Assembly: GCA_050744165.1 (NCBI GenBank)
Contig: JBOGGN010000414.1
Span: 1 to 7,844 of the forward strand
Direction of reading: 5' to 3'
DNA length: 7,844 nt
DNA from: JBOGGN01 sp050744165
GTDB lineage: Bacteria > Actinomycetota > Acidimicrobiia > Acidimicrobiales > Palsa-688
Both the position numbers and the translations under genes were made by a program. This document shows, in pieces, positions 1-5,436 of the stretch. Below the pieces are notes generated by a model. The model saw nothing but the letters and a program-made list of their open reading frames with translations. It was not told where the DNA came from and did not search any database. Within the stretch, counting starts at the first letter, position 1, and each line of letters begins with the position of its first letter.

Positions 1-1
1 C

Positions 2-73
2 CTGGCGATGGTCGATTGGGGCGATTTGATGGCCGGATGCCTGGGAGGGCGCTCCATCGGAAGCGAGGGGTGA
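2..73 (+). CDS. 3' end of an unidentified upstream gene (partial)
   Basis: An open frame enters from the left edge and stops at TGA (71-73). That stop overlaps the cas1 start codon as TGATG (71-75), the stop/start coupling typical of co-translated genes. Only 23 residues are visible, ending in GGRSIGSEG, and I do not recognise them. Because all following genes are tightly packed CRISPR genes, this is probably the last part of another gene of the same operon, perhaps an interference or accessory cas gene; that is inference from position alone. The frame has no internal stop, but over 72 bases of high-GC DNA this is weak evidence of coding. Confidence 0.45.
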   Translation: MAMVDWGDLMAGCLGGRSIGSEG

Positions 74-1056
74 TGGTTCCGCTTCATGTCCTCGATCCGG
101 CCGCCGTGCTGACCCGACGGGCTGGACGCATCGAGGTCCGCTCGGACGGGAAGTTGCTGGCCTCGGCACCGTTGACGCAGCTTTCCTCCGTCGTCATCGA
201 AGGGCGGGCCGGCATCTCGACGCCTGCCATTCATGCGCTTCTGTACCACGATATTCCCGTTGTCTTCCTGTCCTCCCGAGGCCGCGCCATCGGGCGCTTG
301 GAAGCGCCAGGGTCCGGTCAGGTCACCCTGCGACAACGCCAGCTCCGGCGCAGCCTTCAGGTCGACTTTTGCCTTCAGACATCCCGATCGATTGTCGCCG
401 GCAAGATACACAACCAGCGGATGCTCTTGGCGGGACGGGCTCGGCGGAGCCCCAGAGGCCATGGAGGCGACATATCGCCGTCACTGAGCGCGCTTTCGCG
501 CCTGGAAGGCGCCGTTGCCGGGGTCACGACAGTTGCGTCGGCGGTGGGCGTCGAAGGTGCCGCCAGCTCTGGCTATTTCCGTACACTACGCCAGCTGATT
601 CCCGGATCCGTGCATTTCCAAAGCCGATCGCGTGGCGCTCCCGATGTGTTTAACGCCCTGGTGAACTACTGCTCTGCGCTCCTGCGCGAGACCGTGCTCA
701 CCTTTATCTTCAGTTGCGGCCTCGATCCCTGCATCTCGTTCATGCACATACCGATGCGTGGAAGGCCCACTTTGGCGTTTGACCTGATGGAGGAGTGGCG
801 TCCGGTCTTGGTGGAAGGCACCAGCCTCGCTTTGCTCGGACTTGGAGCGGTCAACGAGGACGACGTCGCCGCCACGCCTGACGGTCCGAGGCTGACGGAG
901 AGCGCACGCCGCCATGCCGTTCGGCGATTCTTCCAACGGCTGGGGCCGGGAGAGGGAACGAGCCTGCGAATGAAGCTGAGGTCTCAGGTGTCCAGTTTCG
1001 CCTGGGTCGTCGATGGCCATGCGCCGGGGAACTATCAACCTTTTCGCTGGCGATGA
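73..1056 (+). CDS. cas1: CRISPR-associated endonuclease/integrase Cas1
   Basis: Cas1 is the integrase that, with Cas2, inserts new spacers into the CRISPR array. The protein has 327 residues, normal for the family. The N-terminal beta-rich domain (about 1-85) starts with MVPLHVLDP and has the usual IPVVFLS strand. The C-terminal helical domain carries the metal-binding residues: E161 in VGVEGAASSGYF, H225 in SFMHIPMRGRP, and D237/E240 in FDLMEEWRP, all in the expected order and spacing, so it should be active. I chose ATG 73 because it overlaps the stop of the upstream frame (TGATG), has a purine-rich GAGGGG at 65-70, and gives the normal Cas1 N-terminus. The frame is open to the window edge, with a TTG at 16 and an ATG at 37 as less likely starts. 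No RT or Cas6 domain is fused to it, although both are encoded as separate proteins further along. The stop overlaps the cas2 start (ATGA, 1053-1056). Confidence 0.95.
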   Translation: MVPLHVLDPAAVLTRRAGRIEVRSDGKLLASAPLTQLSSVVIEGRAGISTPAIHALLYHDIPVVFLSSRGRAIGRLEAPGSGQVTLRQRQLRRSLQVDFCLQTSRSIVAGKIHNQRMLLAGRARRSPRGHGGDISPSLSALSRLEGAVAGVTTVASAVGVEGAASSGYFRTLRQLIPGSVHFQSRSRGAPDVFNALVNYCSALLRETVLTFIFSCGLDPCISFMHIPMRGRPTLAFDLMEEWRPVLVEGTSLALLGLGAVNEDDVAATPDGPRLTESARRHAVRRFFQRLGPGEGTSLRMKLRSQVSSFAWVVDGHAPGNYQPFRWR

Positions 1057-1328
1057 CCACCACCGGCTGGCTCGTAGCCTACGACGTGTCCGACGACCGG
1101 AGCCGCCGCCGGGTGGCGGGGATCCTCGGGGCGCGAGGATTACGCGTCGAGTATAGCGTGTTTGCGCTTGAAGCTGGACACCGGGACCTCGCAAGAGTCA
1201 TGATCGACGCCGACGCAGTAATGGGCTGCGGTGATCTTCTGTTGGCTCTAGCGAGGTGCCCTTCGTGCTGGGCATGGGAGCGTGGTCGACCCATCGAGGA
1301 CCCGCTTGGCATCGGATTGATCGTATGA
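1053..1328 (+). CDS. cas2: Cas2, first copy
   Basis: Cas2 is a small ferredoxin-fold protein whose dimer bridges two Cas1 dimers in the spacer integration complex. This one has 91 residues, a usual length. The first beta strand ends in AYDVSDD, with D11 at the conserved Cas2 aspartate position; next come the arginine-rich helix and EYSVF (second strand). A CPSC pair follows LLLALAR near the C-terminus, similar to the cysteine pair seen in many Cas2 proteins. The start ATG overlaps the cas1 stop and has no clear Shine-Dalgarno sequence, so translation probably depends on ribosomes finishing cas1. Its own stop overlaps the next cas2 start (ATGA, 1325-1328). Confidence 0.9.
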   Translation: MTTTGWLVAYDVSDDRSRRRVAGILGARGLRVEYSVFALEAGHRDLARVMIDADAVMGCGDLLLALARCPSCWAWERGRPIEDPLGIGLIV

Positions 1329-1633
1329 GGGCGCTTTTTGTGTTTTACGACGTGAGCGACGACTGGCGGCGTGAACGGCTCGCTACGGGGTTGCGCCGCT
1401 GCGGAGGCCAGTGGCTGCAGCGTTCCGCCTTCGGGATCGTCGTGCCGTCCAAGGAAGCGGCCGTACGAGTCGAGCAGATGGCAGGCTCATGGCTCGATCG
1501 CTCCGACCGGCTTCTAGCCCTGGCTCCGTGCCCTGACTGCACCCGGTACGTCCGGTTCTTGCCCGGAGTCGCAGGACTGTGGCGACCGTCGGACCCTGTC
1601 CACATCGCCGGCGGCGGAGCCGACGATGCCTAG
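1325..1633 (+). CDS. cas2: Cas2, second divergent copy
   Basis: A second Cas2-family protein of 102 residues follows directly. It repeats the layout of the first copy: FYDVSDD with D9 at the conserved position, an RRERLA helix, SAFGIVV in place of SVFALE, then RLLALAPCPDC matching LLLALARCPSC. The two align without gaps through the first half but differ at most positions, so this is an old duplication or a separately acquired partner, not a recent copy. Its C-terminal tail (about residues 75-102, ending GGGADDA) is longer. ATG 1325 was chosen over the in-frame ATG at 1256 because it gives the normal Cas2 N-terminus and the ATGA overlap; the earlier start would run back through the first cas2. 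The stop TAG (1631-1633) lies inside cas6. The two proteins may form a heterodimer in the Cas1 complex (inference). Confidence 0.88.
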   Translation: MRALFVFYDVSDDWRRERLATGLRRCGGQWLQRSAFGIVVPSKEAAVRVEQMAGSWLDRSDRLLALAPCPDCTRYVRFLPGVAGLWRPSDPVHIAGGGADDA

Positions 1634-2459
1634 ACGCTTCCGGCTTCTACTCAGGCCGAAGGTCCTCCATGAGCGGGGGCTCCCCGAAGGATCGGGGATC
1701 GGCGTACGGGCAGCCCTCTTGGAGGCCGTCGAGCGGCACGACCGTTCGACCGCAGCCTGGTTGCACGACCGCCCCGGGCTCCGCCCTTATTGCGTCACGC
1801 CCATAATGGGCATCGACAGAAGGCAGCGCTCGGGACCGCATGTGGACATCGGGATCTCCCTCGACGACTTGGTCGAGGGATTCCGGCATGTCCTCACCGG
1901 CATCGAAGTGCTCAAAGTTGGCCAGTCATCGTTCTACGTCACCGGCGTCGAGGAGGCCGGGGCCCCCTACGGCGAGCTCCTCTCCGGGGCGCCCGCCTCG
2001 CGTAGGTGGTCGGTTCGCTTCGTAGAGCCGACGACCGTCAGGACGACCGGACCCGGTACCGTCCGGTCGCAACCCCTGCCGACCCCCGAGGCGATCTTCG
2101 GCTCTCTCCTGCATCGGTGGCGCGCTTTCTCGTCGGTCGCACTGCCGGAGTCCGTCGAAGGGGCCGTGCTGAACCAGGTCCAGGTGGACTTTGGATCGAT
2201 CCAGGTGAAGAAGGCCAAGGTCGTCCCGGAACGTCATGACCCGGCTCGCCCGGCCCAACGAGAGGCGGGGTGCGTCGGCACGGTCACGTACTCCGTGGGG
2301 GGATCTCCCCCGCCGTCTACCGACACCCTGCGCGGCATCGGTGCCCTCCTTCTCCTCGGGGGGCTCTGCGGCGCAGGCGACAGGACCGCGGTCGGCATGG
2401 GCGTCATCGAACCTTTCCCCGACGCCGGGCGCCCCCCTCCTCGCACGGCGCGGAGGTAG
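1626..2459 (+). CDS. cas6: CRISPR RNA endoribonuclease Cas6
   Basis: Cas6 cuts the repeat in precursor crRNA to release mature crRNAs, and serves type I and type III systems. The 277-residue protein has the two expected halves. The N-terminal half contains AAWLHDRPGLRPYCVTPI (about 43-60), matching the family pattern of LH followed by a Pro-Tyr-Ser/Thr-Pro stretch; H47 is a candidate catalytic residue, not proven. The C-terminal half has SVRFVEPTTVRT (129-140), QPLPTPEAIFGSLLHRW (149-165), CVGTVTYSV (216-224) and the glycine-rich RNA-binding loop GLCGAGDRTAVGMG (246-259), the Cas6 hallmark. The start overlaps the second cas2 by 8 bases. The tail (GRPPPRTARR) is rich in Pro and Arg. The stop is TAG, after which the same frame stays open into the RT gene. 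Confidence 0.92.
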   Translation: MPRRFRLLLRPKVLHERGLPEGSGIGVRAALLEAVERHDRSTAAWLHDRPGLRPYCVTPIMGIDRRQRSGPHVDIGISLDDLVEGFRHVLTGIEVLKVGQSSFYVTGVEEAGAPYGELLSGAPASRRWSVRFVEPTTVRTTGPGTVRSQPLPTPEAIFGSLLHRWRAFSSVALPESVEGAVLNQVQVDFGSIQVKKAKVVPERHDPARPAQREAGCVGTVTYSVGGSPPPSTDTLRGIGALLLLGGLCGAGDRTAVGMGVIEPFPDAGRPPPRTARR

Positions 2460-2474
2460 CCCTCACCGTCCGTC

Positions 2475-2479
2475 AGAGG
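2475..2479 (+). promoter_or_regulatory. Ribosome binding site for the RT gene
   Basis: AGAGG lies 7 bases before ATG 2487. It selects this ATG over the TTG at 2481, only 1 base after it. It also argues that the RT can be made as a separate protein even though its frame continues from cas6. Confidence 0.55.
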
Positions 2480-2486
2480 CTTGTCG

Positions 2487-3404
2487 ATGCGCAAGCCCTC
2501 GAGTTCCCGCCCCATCATCGAGCAGATCTCCTCCGATCGGTTCTTGTGGGCTGCCTGGGCACGAGTCGCCGCCGGTTCGGGCATGCCCGGTGTCGACGGC
2601 GTCACCTTGGAACGCTATGCCTCCCATCTGTCCGACAACCTGGGCCAGCTGGCAGGCCTGCTTCGGCAGGGGTACCACCCTCAGCCGCTCCGGCCGGCGA
2701 TCTCCCATCGGGGTGCCAAACCTCGCGCCTTGGCGATCCCTACCGTGCGAGACCGGGTGGCCCAGCGGTCGTTCCTGGAAGTGGTTGGTCCTCGGCTCGA
2801 CGCCGAAGCGGCTGAGGCGAGCTTCGCCTACCGCCGCGGCCGGTCCTGGCTGGACGCCCTGGCCAAGACAGAGCGTAGCCGGGACCAGGGCCTGAGATGG
2901 GTATACCGGGGCGACATCGAGGCGTTCTTCGAATCCATCGATCATGAGACCCTTCGCCAAGCGCTCACCAGCCGGTTCGCCGACCCGGCGGCCACGGAAC
3001 TGGTCATGGGTTGGGTGACGGCGCCCTTACTGTCGGACAACGGCCTCCAGGAACGCCGCCGCGGTGTCCCGACGGGTGCTCCGATCTCGCCAGCCCTGGC
3101 CAACCTGTACCTTGCCGCCTTCGACCGTATGGTCGATGGGCGCTTCGGCCGGCTCATCCGCTACGCCGACGACATGGCGGTGCTCTGCGCCGACGAGGAC
3201 GGGGCGCTGCGGGCCCAACATCTGGTCGAGTCGACGCTGGCTGCGATCCGCCTGCGCGTACAGCCGGCAAAGAGCTATGTGTCCAACTTCGATCGCGGCT
3301 TCTCGTTCCTCGGGTGGGTGTTCTTCCGGGACGCCGGGTTCGAGGAGAGCGCTTCGAGCAGCCGCTGGGTGCACCCGATGTCGGTGGGCCGGGGACGGCG
3401 ATGA
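2487..3404 (+). CDS. CRISPR-associated group II intron-like reverse transcriptase
   Basis: This is an RNA-directed DNA polymerase. In RT-linked CRISPR systems such enzymes let Cas1-Cas2 take spacers from RNA. The 305 residues show the RT blocks in order: GMPGVDGVT (RT0, about 32-40); YHPQPLRP, KPRALAIPTVRDR and FAYRRGRS (RT1-2, 63-120); YRGDIEAFFESIDH (RT3, 140-153) with D143; RRGVPTGAPISPALANLYL (RT4, 191-209); RYADDMAVLC (RT5, 225-234) with the YADD catalytic pair D228/D229; and FSFLGWVFF (RT7, 272-280). All three metal-binding aspartates are present. The protein ends soon after block 7, so it lacks the maturase (X) and HNH domains of group II intron proteins. There is also no room for an intron RNA or retron msr-msd around it. 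The cas6 gene lies 27 bases upstream in the same frame. The stop codon overlaps a downstream start (ATGA, 3401-3404). Confidence 0.92.
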   Translation: MRKPSSSRPIIEQISSDRFLWAAWARVAAGSGMPGVDGVTLERYASHLSDNLGQLAGLLRQGYHPQPLRPAISHRGAKPRALAIPTVRDRVAQRSFLEVVGPRLDAEAAEASFAYRRGRSWLDALAKTERSRDQGLRWVYRGDIEAFFESIDHETLRQALTSRFADPAATELVMGWVTAPLLSDNGLQERRRGVPTGAPISPALANLYLAAFDRMVDGRFGRLIRYADDMAVLCADEDGALRAQHLVESTLAAIRLRVQPAKSYVSNFDRGFSFLGWVFFRDAGFEESASSSRWVHPMSVGRGRR

Positions 3405-4297
3405 GATCGTCGGCGTCGCCGTCCGTCAAGAAGCAAGTGATGACCCAGACCCCGATCACCAACCTTCTGCCCCGGAACCGCCAGGTCGCCGCCGTCGCAG
3501 CGCTGGCCCTGATCGTGAGCAGCGTATTGACCGGATGCACCGACCTGCGCCGCAACGCCGGTCCGGCCGCCAAGCTGCCGGGCGGTGTCGCCGTCCCCCA
3601 GGTCGTCTCCTCGAGCGACCAGGTGTGGGTGGCCTTGTCGACCGCCACTCCGTCGCTCACTCCCCGCCTCGTCGACCAGCTCGGCCAGGTCGTCGTGCCC
3701 ACAGCCGTCGCCATGGGCCGCCGGGACGGGCGAGCGGTGACCCTGGAGGTGTTTGCCCTCGACGAGGCGACGGCCAGCCAGGCGGCGCAACTGGCGGCCG
3801 GGATTTACCCTCGGGTGACCTCCGACACCAACCCCCTCGTTGCCCAACGGGAGACCAACGAGGCCACCTCCAAGCTCCTGTCGCAGCTCCAGGCATCGCT
3901 GGCCCGCCGCGCCGCCGCTCCGACCGAGGACCCCGTCGGGGCGCTGGCGTTGCTAGCCGACACCGCCGGACAGGTGCCCGACGCCCAGCAACATGTGCTG
4001 GGCGTGATCCTGGGCGACGGCCTGTCCTCGACCGACAACTGCGACACCACCCTCCTGCCGGCTGCCGACGCCCAGCAGGTCGACTTGGCCGCCCGCGAAT
4101 GCCTGGCCGGCGCTGCGCTCGATCTGAACGGCACCCCCATCTGGCTCGACGGGATCGGACTGGACCCCACCGGAGGCCAGTTCACCCCGACCCAGCTCGA
4201 CCGCGCCCGCACGATCCTGGAACGGATCATCCAGCTCGCCGACGGCCGTCTCTGCCGTGCAGCACCGGTCCTTCTCCCAGCACGGACCGCCTGCTGA
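3401..4297 (+). CDS. Secreted lipoprotein, possible von Willebrand A-like fold
   Basis: I do not recognise a named family. Counting from ATG 3401 the protein has 298 residues: a positive n-region, a hydrophobic stretch (about 29-42) and a lipobox VLTGC with C46 as the lipidated residue, so the mature part should sit on the outer face of the membrane. ATG 3401 overlaps the RT stop (ATGA) and has GGGGA 5 bases upstream. The in-frame ATG 3440 gives a more usual 33-residue signal but has only a weak site, so the start is open. The mature part has VWVALST (about 75-81), a long helical middle (120-190), VILGDGLSSTDNC (202-214), and TPIWLDGIG followed by a helix (245-278). The last two resemble late strands of a vWA fold, but no DxSxS metal site is visible; this is a tentative fold guess. 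Four cysteines besides C46 could form disulfides. The next gene starts 80 bases on. Confidence 0.8.
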   Translation: MRSSASPSVKKQVMTQTPITNLLPRNRQVAAVAALALIVSSVLTGCTDLRRNAGPAAKLPGGVAVPQVVSSSDQVWVALSTATPSLTPRLVDQLGQVVVPTAVAMGRRDGRAVTLEVFALDEATASQAAQLAAGIYPRVTSDTNPLVAQRETNEATSKLLSQLQASLARRAAAPTEDPVGALALLADTAGQVPDAQQHVLGVILGDGLSSTDNCDTTLLPAADAQQVDLAARECLAGAALDLNGTPIWLDGIGLDPTGGQFTPTQLDRARTILERIIQLADGRLCRAAPVLLPARTAC

Positions 4298-4381
4298 ATG
4301 TCGAGGCATTTTCCCAACGTCCGTCAGTCCTGCGGCGCCAGCGCGCAGCCCGCGCCCGACCGAGAAGGAGCCCGCTCATGA
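4298..4381 (+). CDS. Possible 27-residue bridging ORF
   Basis: A small frame starts with ATG right after the lipoprotein stop (TGAATG, 4295-4300) and ends in a TGA overlapping the next start codon (ATGA, 4378-4381). It would encode MSRHFPNVRQSCGASAQ and ten more residues, matching nothing I know. It has no clear Shine-Dalgarno site of its own and could only be translated by re-initiation. It may be a chance frame or a coupling leader that carries ribosomes across the 80-base gap. Confidence 0.2.
   Translation: MSRHFPNVRQSCGASAQPAPDREGARS
4365..4370 (+). promoter_or_regulatory. Strong ribosome binding site for the membrane protein gene
   Basis: AAGGAG sits 7 bases before ATG 4378. It is the best Shine-Dalgarno sequence in the window and fixes this start. 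The frame is open for over 1.3 kb upstream, but only as an out-of-frame shadow of the RT and lipoprotein genes. Confidence 0.8.
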
Positions 4382-5436
4382 ACACCTCATCTGATCAGCC
4401 GAATACGGCCGCCAGGAACGTCGCCGGCACGGCCCACCAGTCGAGCCTGTACCGCAGCGGAGCGGCCGGTGAGCAGAACCGCCTCCTCAACCGGGGCGCC
4501 CGGCGCCTGCAACGAGACCGGCGCCACACCGACGGTGCCCGGTGCCATGTGCTCGACGGCCGCACCGCCCTGCGGGTGTCCGCTGACCGCCAGCACCGCA
4601 GCTCCAAGAAGGCGGAGGCGTCGCGGACCAGGGCCGAACAGGAACGCGAGGCCGGCCGTGGGCGGGTCGTCCCCCGATGGGCCGCCTGGGCAATCACCCT
4701 GCTGGCCCTGTGCCTGCTGTGGGAGATCGACTCGACGCTGCTCGTGACCCTCCTTCTTGGCCACCTTGCCACCATCCTGGTCACCGGCGTCCTCGTCTTG
4801 GCGTCGGCGGTCACCGCGCACCTGGCTGGCGACCTGAGCCGCGAATACCACTTGGCCGCCTTTCCGGCAAAGGAGCTGGGTGGCTTCAAGATGCAGCTGC
4901 TCCGGTTCTCGCTGATCGCCGGGCCGGGCATCGAGATCGGCCTCGGCATCCTGCGGGCCGCGGGGAGCGGTGCCCTCATCTCGGCCTTCATCCTCGCCTT
5001 GGCCGGCGTCGCCATCTGGGCTGGACTGGCACTGCTGGCCTTCGCCTCGCATTCTCCCCTCGAGGACCAGGCGACGCGGGATAACGCGGCCGAGCGGCGC
5101 GACACTCGGGCTTTCCTCCAGGCGTCCGCTCGGCTCAACGGTGCCGACGTCGGATACCGCTCGAAGCGTGATCGCTTCCAGAGGCGAGCCCAGCGAGCCG
5201 TCGACGAGGCGGACATCGCCGCGGCCCAGGCGGCGGAGCACGCCGGCATCACCGACGCGGTGATGGACGACCTCCGGCGGGTGGCCGAGCTGCGCAAAAT
5301 CGCCGTCGGCGACTTTGGGAAGCTGGAGCTGCCGCCCTTCAAGGCGCCCGAGCCTCGCCTGGCGCTGCCCGCTTCGGCGTCGAGCCTCGAACGGCCCGAG
5401 CCTTTGGCGCTGCCCCCCGCCGGGGAATGGCGATGA
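4378..5436 (+). CDS. Four-helix integral membrane protein, function unknown
   Basis: I do not recognise the family. The 352-residue protein has a hydrophilic, Arg-rich N-terminal part (1-100), then four likely membrane helices at about 101-118, 122-148, 174-192 and 199-224. After that comes a charged, probably helical region (230-310, for example RSKRDRFQRRAQRAVDEAD) and a Pro/Leu-rich tail (318-352). The strong positive charge before helix 1 suggests both ends are cytoplasmic. Residues 150-170 between helices 2 and 3 form a short polar loop (GDLSREYHLAAFPAKELGG). The gene lies 80 bases after the lipoprotein gene and overlaps the sortase-like gene by ATGA (5433-5436), so it is probably the middle member of a three-gene envelope cassette. 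It might be a scaffold or channel; nothing in the sequence decides this. Confidence 0.82.
   Translation: MNTSSDQPNTAARNVAGTAHQSSLYRSGAAGEQNRLLNRGARRLQRDRRHTDGARCHVLDGRTALRVSADRQHRSSKKAEASRTRAEQEREAGRGRVVPRWAAWAITLLALCLLWEIDSTLLVTLLLGHLATILVTGVLVLASAVTAHLAGDLSREYHLAAFPAKELGGFKMQLLRFSLIAGPGIEIGLGILRAAGSGALISAFILALAGVAIWAGLALLAFASHSPLEDQATRDNAAERRDTRAFLQASARLNGADVGYRSKRDRFQRRAQRAVDEADIAAAQAAEHAGITDAVMDDLRRVAELRKIAVGDFGKLELPPFKAPEPRLALPASASSLERPEPLALPPAGEWR

Noticed and set aside
16..72. Extended N-terminus of Cas1 from TTG 16 or ATG 37
   Set aside because: The extra residues do not look like Cas1, and ATG 73 gives the family N-terminus and overlaps the stop of an upstream frame (TGATG).
1256..1324. 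Upstream start (ATG 1256) of the second cas2
   Set aside because: It would add 23 residues encoded inside the first cas2 and not found in Cas2 proteins; ATG 1325 fits the family and the ATGA overlap.
2460..3404. Group II intron or retron as the source of the RT
   Set aside because: The RT lacks maturase and endonuclease domains. It has only 27 bases upstream and an overlapping gene downstream, leaving no room for an intron ribozyme or msr-msd RNA.
2487..3404. Diversity-generating retroelement RT
   Set aside because: No template/variable repeat pair or accessory gene is seen, and the flanking genes are cas genes.
3064..4377. Long open frame on the plus strand upstream of the membrane protein, in the same frame
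   Set aside because: It is an out-of-frame shadow of the RT and lipoprotein genes, rich in Arg and Pro as expected for a GC-rich shadow. The strong AAGGAG site marks ATG 4378 as the true start.
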